Shown in pieces: positions 25,824 through 35,126 of a stretch of DNA of 64,000 nucleotides. Origin of the DNA: Thermoanaerobacter pseudethanolicus ATCC 33223 (GTDB taxonomy: Bacteria > Bacillota > Thermoanaerobacteria > Thermoanaerobacterales > Thermoanaerobacteraceae); contig NC_010321.1 in NCBI RefSeq assembly GCF_000019085.1, positions 442,501-506,500 on the forward strand, in the 5' to 3' direction. The notes below the pieces were generated by a model, which was not told the origin of the DNA, did not search any database, and worked only from the letters and a program-made list of their open reading frames with translations. Both the position numbers and the translations under genes were made by a program. Numbering within the stretch: position 1 is the first letter of the stretch; the number at the start of each line of letters is the position of its first letter.

Positions 25824-27292
25824 AAATGGTTATGAATCACATTCCAATTGTATTAATAATATCCCTTTTCAGCCATGCTTTTTTAACTCCTCTGTTAAAG
25901 AAAAAATTTCGCAGCCTATACATATTCAGTCTTGCTTTATATTCTTTGTTGCTTTTTCTAACAGGTAAAACATTTTTTTACGTCGAATCGATGGGGCCTA
26001 TTAGGTACTGGATAGGAGGATGGATCCCTCCGATAGGTATAGAACTTTATGCGGATAAACTTTCGGTCTTTATGGCTACTCTTTTTTTGAGCTGCGCCTT
26101 ATTAATTCTTGTTAGCTTTGAGTCGTTTAAGTACGAGATAGGAGAAGAAAAGGCAGCATATTATTTTATGCTAGTTTCAATTTTAATTGGCGCTATGCTG
26201 GGCATAATCTTTACCAGGGACCTCTTTAATTTATATGTTTTTGTAGAAATTACAACAATTGCTGCTTGTGGAATTATATCTATAAAAAATGAAAAGAAAG
26301 CGGTGGAAGCTGCTCTTAAATATTTTATATTGAGCTCTATAGCATCTACCTCTATATTACTTGGCCTGATCCTCATATACAATATAGGTGGTTATTTACA
26401 CTACGATACATTAAAATCTGTTTTGCTAGAATCTAAGGATGTATTTCCGAAGATTATATCTGGATCTTTAGTACTTATAATATCAGGATTTAGCTTGAAA
26501 TCTGCTCTCTTTCCTTTGCACATATGGCTCCCCGATGCCCACTCTGCCGCCCCTACAACATCAAGCGCTCTATTGTCCGGATTAGTTATAAAAGTTTATG
26601 TTTTCGCCATAATACGCCTGCTAAACGATGTTTTTGGTCTAATGTATACATACACTTCAATTTTGTTGGAGGTCCTTTTAGCATTAGGCAATGTTGGTGT
26701 ATTTTCTGGGGCTGTTTTGGCGGGATTTCAAAACGATATAAAAAGAAGGTTAGCTTATTCAAGTGTATCTCAAATGGGCTATGTTTTTTTAGGTCTCGGC
26801 TTTAATAATCAGTACGGATTTGAAGGAGCATTGTTACAGGTATTAAACCATGCCCTTGCCAAAAGCGGTTTGTTTTTAGCTGCAGGCTGGATGGTCAAAT
26901 TCACTGGCACAAGAGATATAAAAGGACTAGAAAAAATCAGTGACAAATTGCCGCTGACAGCTCTTTGCTTTTCTGTATGTGCCATGTCTTTGGTGGGGAT
27001 GCCTTTTACCTTGGGATTTTTATCAAAGTGGCACTTGGCTATGGCCGCTATAGAATCGGGAAGGCCTTTACAATTAATTTTTATAATATTATCTGCCCTT
27101 TTGACATTAAGTTATTATTTTCCCATCATAGTAAAGGCCTTTACAGGCGATAAATCCTTTGAAAGAAAGTTAGAATTTGAAAAGATAAAGGGCGGTAGTT
27201 TGATTTCCATTCTTATATTTACTTTTGTTATCATGTTTTTAGGCATTTATCCTAAATTTTTGTTAAAATATTTGTTGCAGAACATGTTCTAA
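25820..27292 (+). CDS. mrpD: Mrp-type antiporter subunit D (NuoM/NuoL-like)
   Basis: 490 aa, about 14 helices. Proton-conducting-transporter motifs: FVEITTIAACGIISI (key Glu), KSALFPLHIWLPDAHSAAP (Lys and His of the channel) and LNHALAKSGLFLAAGW. It overlaps mrpC by 4 nt. The start is GTG 25820 or ATG 25826. Confidence 0.93.
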   Translation: MKMVMNHIPIVLIISLFSHAFLTPLLKKKFRSLYIFSLALYSLLLFLTGKTFFYVESMGPIRYWIGGWIPPIGIELYADKLSVFMATLFLSCALLILVSFESFKYEIGEEKAAYYFMLVSILIGAMLGIIFTRDLFNLYVFVEITTIAACGIISIKNEKKAVEAALKYFILSSIASTSILLGLILIYNIGGYLHYDTLKSVLLESKDVFPKIISGSLVLIISGFSLKSALFPLHIWLPDAHSAAPTTSSALLSGLVIKVYVFAIIRLLNDVFGLMYTYTSILLEVLLALGNVGVFSGAVLAGFQNDIKRRLAYSSVSQMGYVFLGLGFNNQYGFEGALLQVLNHALAKSGLFLAAGWMVKFTGTRDIKGLEKISDKLPLTALCFSVCAMSLVGMPFTLGFLSKWHLAMAAIESGRPLQLIFIILSALLTLSYYFPIIVKAFTGDKSFERKLEFEKIKGGSLISILIFTFVIMFLGIYPKFLLKYLLQNMF

Positions 27293-27306
27293 GGAGAGTG
27301 AAAGCA

Positions 27307-28986
27307 ATGAGCTCATTGAGCTTACTTTTTATATTGGTACTCCCAATTATAGGTACGCTGGTAATATGGCCTGCCAGTAAAAAAAATGATAAGATGGGGG
27401 AGATTTTTGTCGCATTGATATGTGGCATCTGTGTATTATTTGCAGCATTTACTCCAGCAGGAGATTTTTTGAGTATAAACACAGGTTTTCACTCAATTAG
27501 GTTTACTTTAGGTGATATAAATCGCATATTCCTGCTTTTTTCCACCTCTATTTGGTGTTTAGTTGCACTTTTTCTGACGGGCTATGTTCATCATATGGAA
27601 AATAGGGCAAGGTTCTGGGGCTTTTTCATGCTAACGTTATGGTCGGTTATATTTGTTTTTTTAGCTGGAGATCTTTTGACCTTTTACTTTTTTTTCGAAT
27701 TAATGGCTTTATTTTCTTATTTCTTAATTATACACCAAGAGTCAACTGAAGCCCTATCGTCAGGGAATTTATATATCTTTACCACATTTGTAGGGGGTCT
27801 TGCAGTTCTAGGTGCCATACTGATAATATACAATAATGTTGGAACTTTTGAGTTTGAAAAATTAAACCTTGTCATAGAACATGGGGGATTAAAGGGGTAT
27901 TTGGCCCTCGTATTATTATTTGTAGGATTCGGGATTAAAGCAGGTTGCCTGCCTTTTCATTTTTGGCTCCCAAGAGCTCATCCAGTAGCGCCGGCTCCAG
28001 CCAGTGCCTTGCTCTCTGGGGTACTTGTGAAATCAGGAGTCTTTGGCATTCTGCAGATTTTGCGATATACAAATTCGCATTATTTAGGGCTGGTCCTGAT
28101 AATTTTAGGAATTTTGTCAACATTATACGGCGGTTTTATGGCTCTGTGTGACAATTACCCCAAGCGTCTTTTAGCATATGGTACTATAAGCCAGATAGGA
28201 TATATTTTTGTAAGTATTAGTGCAACGATTTTAGCAGGGGCACATTCTTTGGTCGCTCCTTACTTGCACATATATGCTCACGGTCTTTCTAAAACAGCAT
28301 TGTTTCTTGCTGTTGGGTATATATATTTAAAGACTTATGAAATGAAACAACTAAAAAATCTTACTTTAGTCCCGCTGGCAGCAATTGCACTTGCGGGACT
28401 AAATCTCGCGGGATTCCCGGGATTTATAGGTTATACCGCAAAAATTTTAACAAAAGATTTACTTCTATGTCTTTCGACTCAAGGAATGTTTTTTCATTGG
28501 GTGGAGGTAATTTTTAGACTTTCTGGCATTCTGACGGCGGCTTATCTAACCAAGATCTTTTTCTGCTTTTATGAGTCTTACTTAAAACACAGGGTAAAAA
28601 ATCCATTGAGTAATCAAAAAGAGTTTAATATAATGATATTCGTGCTGTTTTTGTTGGTTTTTATGACAATCATCCTTGGATTCTTACCAATTGCGGCTAG
28701 CGATGTTGAAATTAATCTATATTCTCCAGCTAAAATAATTGCATCGATATTTGATATTATTACAGGTATTATAGTTTATTTGAAGTTCAAAGGTCACATA
28801 AAAAGACCTGTATTAATACCACAGCCTTCATACAGAAATACAGTTTTCAAACTTACCGGTTATTTTGGTAATTTAGTCCAAAGGTATATTCATCTTCCTA
28901 TAAGTATAGATCTCAGCATTGCGCTTTTTGGCATCTCAATTCCGTTGCTGTATTTACTGTTAATATTATACCTAAAGCCTTATTGA
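27307..28986 (+). CDS. Second NuoL/M-type antiporter subunit (MbhH-like; MrpA N-terminal equivalent)
   Basis: 559 aa, about 15 helices. Channel motifs FFFELMALFSYFLI, KAGCLPFHFWLPRAHPVAPA and HIYAHGLSKTALFLAVGY. It is too short for a full MrpA (about 800 aa) and lacks the DUF4040 and MbhE domains, which are separate genes upstream. Start ATG 27307 (AAGGAG 10 nt upstream), not the GTG at 27298. The complex thus has two NuoL-like channels, as in standard Mrp. Confidence 0.88.
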   Translation: MSSLSLLFILVLPIIGTLVIWPASKKNDKMGEIFVALICGICVLFAAFTPAGDFLSINTGFHSIRFTLGDINRIFLLFSTSIWCLVALFLTGYVHHMENRARFWGFFMLTLWSVIFVFLAGDLLTFYFFFELMALFSYFLIIHQESTEALSSGNLYIFTTFVGGLAVLGAILIIYNNVGTFEFEKLNLVIEHGGLKGYLALVLLFVGFGIKAGCLPFHFWLPRAHPVAPAPASALLSGVLVKSGVFGILQILRYTNSHYLGLVLIILGILSTLYGGFMALCDNYPKRLLAYGTISQIGYIFVSISATILAGAHSLVAPYLHIYAHGLSKTALFLAVGYIYLKTYEMKQLKNLTLVPLAAIALAGLNLAGFPGFIGYTAKILTKDLLLCLSTQGMFFHWVEVIFRLSGILTAAYLTKIFFCFYESYLKHRVKNPLSNQKEFNIMIFVLFLLVFMTIILGFLPIAASDVEINLYSPAKIIASIFDIITGIIVYLKFKGHIKRPVLIPQPSYRNTVFKLTGYFGNLVQRYIHLPISIDLSIALFGISIPLLYLLLILYLKPY

Positions 28987-29015
28987 GTTTGAAAAAACGA
29001 GGAGGTTAGAGCCTT

Positions 29016-29678
29016 ATGTTAAACTTTTGGGAAAAGTTCAAGTGGCGATTGCCCAAAAATTTTGCGAGGCTGGTGTTTTTTTTGGAAGCATTGCTGGCTT
29101 TATTCATAATTAGCGGGGTTGCAATTAGCTTTTTGGACCTTATAAGGTATTTAAACCTTATTATAAGCCAACCACCATTGCAAACTTATGAGATATTGAG
29201 GACCTTTTTAGGTCATATACTTTTACTCGTAATCGGCCTTGAGTTGGTTATAATGCTAGTTAGGCACACTCCTTCAAGCGTGGTAGAAGTTCTTCTTTAC
29301 GCTATAGCGCGAAAAATTATTATGGAAGCCAAAACCACCCTCGATGTCTTGATAGGTGTTGTGGCTCTAGGAGGTCTATTTTTACTTATTAAAATATATA
29401 CCCCAGAAAGACTTCATGCAGAAAAAGGCGCTATAGTAAGTTCAAGTATGCCAATATGGGAGGTAAATGAGATAGCAAATGTAAATATTCCCGAAAATAT
29501 GGCAAATACTATAGGAGGACTTATATCAATTTTGGCCAGCAATGAAGGGAAAAACATAGCTATTGGTCAAGTGTTTAGAATAAATGATGCAGAAATCTCA
29601 ATTTATTCTATGGAAGGAAACCTAGTAAGGTCGGTTTTTGTCAAAAGAAGCGAAGAAGCTAACGAGGTGCATTGTTGA
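29016..29678 (+). CDS. PsiE-like membrane protein with C-terminal soluble domain
   Basis: 220 aa. Four hydrophobic segments in the first 130 residues (LALFIISGVAISFLDLIRYL ... ILLLVIGLELVIMLVRHTPS, with IIMEAKTTLDVLIGVVAL) resemble phosphate-starvation-inducible PsiE proteins. The last 75 residues are soluble. It follows the antiporter genes by 29 nt with GAGGAGG upstream and so probably belongs to their operon; a direct role in ion transport is unproven. Confidence 0.65.
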   Translation: MLNFWEKFKWRLPKNFARLVFFLEALLALFIISGVAISFLDLIRYLNLIISQPPLQTYEILRTFLGHILLLVIGLELVIMLVRHTPSSVVEVLLYAIARKIIMEAKTTLDVLIGVVALGGLFLLIKIYTPERLHAEKGAIVSSSMPIWEVNEIANVNIPENMANTIGGLISILASNEGKNIAIGQVFRINDAEISIYSMEGNLVRSVFVKRSEEANEVHC

Positions 29679-29836
29679 TTATGAAATTTAGGAAAAGCCG
29701 GCGGGCTGTACAGATTTATAAACTGGGAGTGTTCTATACTTACCGATTTTATTTCCCTTTTTAAAAAAGGTTTTATGGTATAATAATATAAAGTGGAAAA
29801 AGTGATGATTTTACGATTTTGAAGGGAGTTTTTGAC

Positions 29837-31357
29837 ATGAAAATGAGAAAATTGACTCTTGAAGAGGAGAGGCTTTTAGAGAATTTTGTAACAGATGTAT
29901 ACGGACCCGTTTATTTTATACATTCACTTCCAGAATTTATCATACCGCCTATAAATTCAAAAGTGAGTAGAAGAGACACCAGCTGGAGGCTTAATATACT
30001 TGAGTCTTTGACAGATGGAGATTTAAACATAACTGACTATATACCCAAACACAACATACCTTTAGAAAAAGCAATACAAAAAGCGAAAGAATTTCACGAA
30101 AAGTGGGTGGAAAGGTTTGGACATTCTTCTATTGCTGAGCAGCATTTAATGCACCTGTGTGTGGAAGATGTGTCGAGGCTTTTGTCAGGGGATATTGAGC
30201 TTATGAACAGAAGACCTGCTTTTATAGAGTGGAGTCAGAGGTATCAAAAGCCTACAAGAGATAAAGTAGTGATACCACAAGAATTAGAAGAAAAGCCCGA
30301 TTTGAAAGAAAAGTTTTTAAAAGTCTGGAACAACTCCTATGATGCTTATGAAAAACTTGTAGAAGTTTTGACGGAATATTTAGCTAGGGCAGAAGAGAAA
30401 AAAGAGGGAGAAAGTGAAGAAAGATTTTACAATAGGATTAGTAAGATTGCCTTTGAAGATGCGAGATATGCCCTTCTTTTAGCTACTAAGACAAGTTTTG
30501 CAGTGGCTTTAAATGCCCTAGATTTACAGGATATAGTGCGAAAACTTTTTGTACATCCTACTAAAGAGGCGAAGTTATTAGCTGAAAGAATAGTCGAACA
30601 AGGGGAAAAAATTGCACCGAGTATGTTAAGACATACAGCTCCTACTGTTTATCAATTAAAAGTTCACGATAGATTAAAGAATTTAGCGAGTGTTGTAAAA
30701 GAAGATGAGCTTTCAGATTCAAATGAGGATGTTATTTTAATAGATTATACAGGGAAAGATAGCGAATATTCTCCTGTAGATATTGTAATTATGCATATTT
30801 TGTTTACATATTCAGGTAAAAATTTTGAAGCAGTGAGAAAAACAGTGAAGAATATGTCCGAAGAGGAGAAAAGTAAAATCCTGCAGCAGGCAGTTGAAGA
30901 TATAGGGGAGTTTGACCATTTAATAGAGGCATTTAAATCGATCAGATTTAAATTTCAACTGAAGATAAGTGAAGCCAATTGGCATCAGCTTTTAAGACAT
31001 AGAACTATTGTCTTTGATTACAGTGAACCGACAATTGAAAATGGCTTTGTTATTCCTCCTAATATTGAAAAAGCGAATGCTTCTGAAATTTTAATAGAAG
31101 CAATAAAGGCTTCAGAGGAATTATTTATAGAATTAAAAGAAAAATTGCCTGAAGTAAGTCCTTACGTGGTAACAAATGCACACAAACGCTTGGTTCTTAT
31201 GAATGCGGATTTATGGGCTTTTGATCATTTTGCAAATTTGAGATGCACTAATGAAGCTCAGTGGGATATACGGAATGTTTCTTTTAAGATGCTTGATTTG
31301 ATTAAGGAAGTAGCTCCCCAGTTGACAACCTTTATGGCAAGGCGAAAAAAAGCTTAA
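29837..31357 (+). CDS. Tandem ThyX-like protein (FAD-dependent thymidylate synthase family)
   Basis: 506 aa, about twice the length of ThyX. The first half has ERFGHSSIAEQHLM, VEDVSRLL and RRPAFIEWSQRYQKP (ThyX pattern GHxSxxE and SQRY). The second half has WHQLLRHRTIVFDYS and NADLWAFDHFANLRCTNEAQ with WDIR. The RHR signature is thus intact only in the second repeat and the SQRY part only in the first, so one chain may form a pseudodimer. The start is ATG 29837 behind AAGGGAG. It should make dTMP from dUMP with methylenetetrahydrofolate and FADH2, if active. A MazG-like gene follows. Confidence 0.8.
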   Translation: MKMRKLTLEEERLLENFVTDVYGPVYFIHSLPEFIIPPINSKVSRRDTSWRLNILESLTDGDLNITDYIPKHNIPLEKAIQKAKEFHEKWVERFGHSSIAEQHLMHLCVEDVSRLLSGDIELMNRRPAFIEWSQRYQKPTRDKVVIPQELEEKPDLKEKFLKVWNNSYDAYEKLVEVLTEYLARAEEKKEGESEERFYNRISKIAFEDARYALLLATKTSFAVALNALDLQDIVRKLFVHPTKEAKLLAERIVEQGEKIAPSMLRHTAPTVYQLKVHDRLKNLASVVKEDELSDSNEDVILIDYTGKDSEYSPVDIVIMHILFTYSGKNFEAVRKTVKNMSEEEKSKILQQAVEDIGEFDHLIEAFKSIRFKFQLKISEANWHQLLRHRTIVFDYSEPTIENGFVIPPNIEKANASEILIEAIKASEELFIELKEKLPEVSPYVVTNAHKRLVLMNADLWAFDHFANLRCTNEAQWDIRNVSFKMLDLIKEVAPQLTTFMARRKKA

Positions 31358-31374
31358 AAGATGGAGATGAAATC

Positions 31375-31689
31375 ATGAAAACCAGTTTTAAAGAAATAAG
31401 TTTGCCAAAGCTTAATAATTTGACACCATCACTGGAATCTACTGCCCTTAAATTAATGGAAGAAGCAGGAGAATTAGCACAAGCTATAGGAAAATTTAGA
31501 GGTTTAAACGGAGAAAATGTCACTTTAAGCGAAAAAGAGATAATGGAAAAAATTTCAGAAGAACTTTTAGATGTTGCTCAAGTGGCAGTTTCAATGATGT
31601 TTGTATTAGAGGAAAAGTATAATATAAATATTGAAGAAAAACTTAAAGAACATATCGAAAAATTAAAAAGGAAAGGGTATATAAAATAA
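31375..31689 (+). CDS. MazG-like nucleotide pyrophosphohydrolase
   Basis: 104 aa, all-alpha. Metal-binding pattern LKLMEEAGELAQAIGKF (ExxE) and, 45 residues on, EELLDVAQVAVSM (ExxD). Single-domain MazG-like enzymes split NTPs or dNTPs to NMP and pyrophosphate. It sits 17 nt behind the ThyX-like gene, so it may supply dUMP from dUTP or clean the nucleotide pool (inference). A terminator follows. Confidence 0.8.
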   Translation: MKTSFKEISLPKLNNLTPSLESTALKLMEEAGELAQAIGKFRGLNGENVTLSEKEIMEKISEELLDVAQVAVSMMFVLEEKYNINIEEKLKEHIEKLKRKGYIK

Positions 31690-31720
31690 AAAATATGCAG
31701 AAAAACTCTGCATATTTTTT
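31689..31720 (+). terminator. Terminator after the thyX-like/mazG unit
   Basis: AAATATGCAG/CTGCATATTT with a T-run. Confidence 0.85.
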
Positions 31721-31767
31721 GTTTTTGTGCACATATTAAAATTGAAATCTAAGAAGGGAGGATAAAT

Positions 31768-31950
31768 ATGCAACTTTCAACCAAAGAGTTACTTTATTTG
31801 GATGATATTTTATCATTACAGCAAAATATGACAAAAACTTTAAACGATTATGCTTCAAGATGTCAAGACCCACAGCTTAAAGCTTTATGCCAAAATCTTG
31901 CGGATAGATGTCAAAACAATTTCAATTCTCTGCTAAAACATTTAAGTTAG
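31768..31950 (+). CDS. Small spore coat-associated protein, CotF-like partner
   Basis: 60 aa: STKELLYLDDILSLQQNMTK then QLKALCQNLADRC. Short two-helix protein like those encoded beside CotF-type coat proteins in spore-formers. AGGGAGG is 8 nt upstream. It is 15 nt before the coat F domain gene. Expression in the mother cell is expected from the family; no sporulation promoter was certain by eye. Confidence 0.7.
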   Translation: MQLSTKELLYLDDILSLQQNMTKTLNDYASRCQDPQLKALCQNLADRCQNNFNSLLKHLS

Positions 31951-31965
31951 AAGGAGTGTAAAAAT

Positions 31966-32241
31966 ATGTATGGAAATACGCAAATTAGTGACAAGGATAT
32001 TATGATGAATGTACTGGGCAGTTATAAATTGGCAATAGAAATGTTCAGTCATGCAGCAGTTGAGTCTGCAAATGAAAGCATAAGAAGAGAATATATCAAT
32101 CTTTTAAATTCTACTTTAGAAGACCAAAGGACAGTTTGGAATGCTGTAAATCAAAGAGGATGGTATCCTGTCAAACCGGCTCCACCTCAGGATATACAAG
32201 AGGCAAGGAATAAATTTAGACAACCAGTTGGGATGATGTAA
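31966..32241 (+). CDS. Spore coat protein, coat F domain
   Basis: 91 aa. ISDKDIMMNVLGSYKLAIEM, then AAVESANESIRREY and NQRGWYPVKPAPPQ match the coat F domain (ferritin-like two-helix repeat; DxxhxxDxLxxxK ... RGWYxhxxA). Structural protein of the spore coat. GAAGGAG is 8 nt upstream. Confidence 0.85.
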   Translation: MYGNTQISDKDIMMNVLGSYKLAIEMFSHAAVESANESIRREYINLLNSTLEDQRTVWNAVNQRGWYPVKPAPPQDIQEARNKFRQPVGMM

Positions 32242-32258
32242 ATATAAAAAGTTTGTGA

Positions 32259-32304
32259 TATAATAATGGAAGTAGTGTTTTTACTACTTCCATTATTATA
32301 TTTT
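32259..32304 (+). terminator. Terminator after coat protein genes
   Basis: 18-bp stem TATAATAATGGAAGTAGT with its exact complement, 6-nt loop, T-run. Confidence 0.88.
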
Positions 32305-32330
32305 ATTTTCAAAGGAGGAGTGATTTTATT

Positions 32331-33245
32331 ATGTACGATCTAATTATTTTAGGAGGAGGTCCTGCGGGACTTACTGCTGGATTGTATGCTGCAAGGTCAA
32401 GGCTTAAAACGGTACTTATTGAAAAAACTTATCTGGGAGGGCAAATAGTAAATACTTATCAGTTAGAAAATTACCCGGGTTATGAAGAGATAAGTGGTGC
32501 TGACCTTATTGCCAAGATGGAGGCACAGGTGAGAAAACACGGCCTTGAGATTGTTAATGAAGATGTTGAGAGTCTAGATATTACAGGAGATGTAAAGAAA
32601 GTTAAGACTTCTAATAAAACTTATGAAGCAAAAGCTATTATTTTAGCGATGGGCGCTACACCTAAAAAGTTAGGTGTTCCAAATGAGGATAGATTTATAG
32701 GGGCAGGTATCTCCTTCTGTGCTACCTGTGACGGAGCTTTTTACAGAGATGCCACAGTGGCAGTTATAGGCGGAGGAAATACAGCAGTAGAAGACGCGTT
32801 ATACCTTACTAAATTTGCAAAAAAAGTCTATATAATTCATAGAAGAAATGAACTTAGAGCTACAAAGATTGAACAGGAAAAAGCCTTCGCAAATGAAAAA
32901 ATTGAGTTTATTTGGGATACTGTAGTAGTTGATGTAGAGGGAGAGTATGGAGTAGAAAGACTCAAACTTAAAAATGTTAAAACAGGAGAAGAAAGCACAC
33001 TAAACGTAGATGGTGTCTTTGTAGCTATTGGATATGCTCCTAATACAGAATTGGTGAAAGGCATAGTAGACCTTGATGAATATGGATATATCATGACAGA
33101 TGATGATATGAGGACAAATATACCTGGAGTTTTTGCAGCTGGAGACATAAGGCATAAATCTTTAAGACAAGTTATAACGGCTGCTGGAGATGGCGCAATA
33201 GCGGCTTATGTAGCAGAAAAATATATAGACAGCCTAAAAAAATAG
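32331..33245 (+). CDS. trxB: Thioredoxin reductase
   Basis: 304 aa, the usual size. FAD site LGGGPAGLTAGLYAARS near residue 8, redox dithiol CATC at about 134-137 (SFCATCDGAF), NADPH-binding segment VIGGGNTAVEDALYL and HRRNELRA, and the FAD-closing motif VFAAGDIRH. Transfers electrons from NADPH to thioredoxin. GGAGG is 9 nt upstream. Single-gene unit with its own terminator. A ferredoxin-dependent type is possible but the HRR motif favours NADPH. Confidence 0.95.
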   Translation: MYDLIILGGGPAGLTAGLYAARSRLKTVLIEKTYLGGQIVNTYQLENYPGYEEISGADLIAKMEAQVRKHGLEIVNEDVESLDITGDVKKVKTSNKTYEAKAIILAMGATPKKLGVPNEDRFIGAGISFCATCDGAFYRDATVAVIGGGNTAVEDALYLTKFAKKVYIIHRRNELRATKIEQEKAFANEKIEFIWDTVVVDVEGEYGVERLKLKNVKTGEESTLNVDGVFVAIGYAPNTELVKGIVDLDEYGYIMTDDDMRTNIPGVFAAGDIRHKSLRQVITAAGDGAIAAYVAEKYIDSLKK

Positions 33246-33269
33246 TCAGGATTTTTCCTGACTATTTTT
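33239..33269. terminator. Bidirectional terminator between trxB and the LysM gene
   Basis: AAATAGTCAGG/CCTGACTATTT with T-runs on both strands, between convergent genes. Confidence 0.88.
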
Positions 33270-33273
33270 CACT

Positions 33274-34257
33274 TTATTCTTCTTGCTCTTGTTCTTGTTC
33301 TGCATTTATTTCTTGTACTTCTTGGTTATAGACTATTTCTTGTGAAGATGTAGGAATTATAATTCTCTGACCGGGATAAATCAAATTAGGGTCTTTAATA
33401 TCTGGATTTGCCTTTAATATAACGTCTACTGTTGTATTGAAAGTTTTTGCTATATTCCATAAAGTGTCACCAGGTTTTACTATATAAACTTTTCCTGGTG
33501 GTGTAGGGGTAGTAACAGGAGGAGTTCCAAACAAGAGTGCATTCCATGTCACATTATCGACAATTCCTGTTACTGGAAGTCCTCTGCTTTGCTGATACGC
33601 TTTTACGGCTTCTTCTGTTTTTCTTCCAAAGATACCATCAATAGGACCAGGGTCAAAGCCCAAAGATTTTAGTCTTGCTTGGAGATTTACTACAAAGGGT
33701 CCTTTATCTCCAATCTTTAGTGTGGGATATTCAATGGGTGGCGATGTGGGACAAGGAATTATTAATGTTTGCCCAGGGTATATCATATTTGGATTTATTA
33801 AATAGTTTGCTTTAATTAGCTCCTCCAATGATACTCCAAATTTTTGTGCTATAGTCCATAAAGTATCTCCTGGCTGTACTGTGTAATAAGTTGGACAAGG
33901 CTTTTGTGCGGGAGGTGGTGAAGGTAGTGGTGGTTGTGGTGCGATTATTTTTGCTCCAGGGATGAATAGCTTTTGACCCGGATATATTGTATAAGGGTAT
34001 GTGAGATTATTTGTATAAATGATAGCTTCGTAAGGAACATTAAATTTTTGAGCAATAAGATATAGAGTATCTCCAGGTTGGACAGTATAATAACTTCCTT
34101 GTACTGGAATGACAAGCCTTTGTCCAGGATATATTAAAGATGGATTTATAATGTTGTTTCTTGTGATTATAGCGTCAACTGAGGTGTTAAATTTTTTAGC
34201 AATTGAAAATATCGTGTCTCCTGGTTGTACTACGTATGTGAATTCTAAAGTGACCAT
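33274..34257 (-). CDS. LysM-repeat protein with a peptidoglycan-binding domain
   Basis: 327 aa. Three N-terminal LysM modules (YVVQPGDTIFSIAKKFNTSV, YTVQPGDTLYLIAQKFNVPY, YTVQPGDTLWTIAQKFGVSL) separated by Pro-rich linkers, a PG_binding_1 domain (LKIGDKGPFVVNLQARLKSL ... DGIFGRKTEEAVKAYQ), a fourth LysM and a Glu/Gln-rich end. There is no signal peptide and no catalytic domain, typical of spore-associated LysM proteins made in the mother cell. GGAAGGGGG precedes the ATG. Function: binding to cell wall or cortex peptidoglycan (family knowledge). Confidence 0.88.
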   Translation of the reverse strand: MVTLEFTYVVQPGDTIFSIAKKFNTSVDAIITRNNIINPSLIYPGQRLVIPVQGSYYTVQPGDTLYLIAQKFNVPYEAIIYTNNLTYPYTIYPGQKLFIPGAKIIAPQPPLPSPPPAQKPCPTYYTVQPGDTLWTIAQKFGVSLEELIKANYLINPNMIYPGQTLIIPCPTSPPIEYPTLKIGDKGPFVVNLQARLKSLGFDPGPIDGIFGRKTEEAVKAYQQSRGLPVTGIVDNVTWNALLFGTPPVTTPTPPGKVYIVKPGDTLWNIAKTFNTTVDVILKANPDIKDPNLIYPGQRIIIPTSSQEIVYNQEVQEINAEQEQEQEE

Positions 34258-34362
34258 ATTTTTACCCCCTTCCTTTAATCATAATATGTGGATTTTATTA
34301 TTAAGTGACATATAAACTTTTTTAGATGAATAATTTTTACTAAAAGATAAGGGGATGGGGAC

Positions 34363-35043
34363 ATGGTATTTAAAAGGTGGATGATGTTTTTACTAATTGT
34401 AAGTTTAATAGTAGGGTTATATAGTTTTAAAAAAGGGTATTATATAGCTGCTTTTAAAACTGTTCCAATAATGAATAAAGTTATTGTCATAGATGCGGGA
34501 CATGGAGGACCGGACCCTGGGAAACCTGGAAAATATGGAAAAGATGAGGATGAGTTAAATCTTGAGATTGCTCAAAAATTAAGAGAACTTATTGAAGAAA
34601 GTGGTGGGATTGTAGTGATGACAAGGGAAGACGACACTTTGTCAGATAGCTCTCTTTCAAAGGATTTAAAAAATAGAGTGGTAAAAGCAAATGAAGTAAT
34701 AGCAGATGTTTTAATTAGTATTCATTTAAATAGCTTTAGTCAATCTAAATACAAAGGGGCACAGGTATTTTATCAAAACAATTCTGAAAAAGGTAAACTA
34801 TTAGCAGAACTTATTCAACAAGAGTTAAGAAATACGTTAGATCCGAATAACGACAGGATGGCTAAAAGTTCTAATAGTTATTACCTTTTGCGAAACGCTA
34901 AAATGCCGGCAGTTATTGTGGAATGTGGCTTTATGTCAAATCCTGAAGAAGAAAAACTTTTAAATGACGAAAATTATCAATATAAAATTGCTTGGGCAAT
35001 ATATAAAGGTTTAATACATTATTTTCAAAAAGTTTCAGAATAG
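34363..35043 (+). CDS. cwlD: N-acetylmuramoyl-L-alanine amidase, CwlD-type
   Basis: 226 aa. An N-terminal membrane anchor (residues 5-22), then an amidase_3 domain: VIDAGHGGPDPG (Zn His), EDELNLEIA (Zn Glu), ISIHLNSF (Zn His) and the catalytic Glu in VIVECGFMSNPEE. Size and the small anchor fit CwlD, which removes peptide side chains so that muramic-delta-lactam can form in the spore cortex. It is divergent from the LysM gene. GGGGATGGGG region before ATG serves as ribosome site. Confidence 0.9.
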   Translation: MVFKRWMMFLLIVSLIVGLYSFKKGYYIAAFKTVPIMNKVIVIDAGHGGPDPGKPGKYGKDEDELNLEIAQKLRELIEESGGIVVMTREDDTLSDSSLSKDLKNRVVKANEVIADVLISIHLNSFSQSKYKGAQVFYQNNSEKGKLLAELIQQELRNTLDPNNDRMAKSSNSYYLLRNAKMPAVIVECGFMSNPEEEKLLNDENYQYKIAWAIYKGLIHYFQKVSE

Positions 35044-35052
35044 AAAAATTTT

Positions 35053-35086
35053 TCACTTCATGTCTTGTTATGAAGTGATTTTTTTT
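35053..35086 (+). terminator. Terminator after cwlD
   Basis: TCACTTCAT/ATGAAGTGA followed by eight T. Confidence 0.85.
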
Positions 35087-35126
35087 GTATACTAAAAGAA
35101 GAAGAGAATTTATGAAGGGAGATAAT

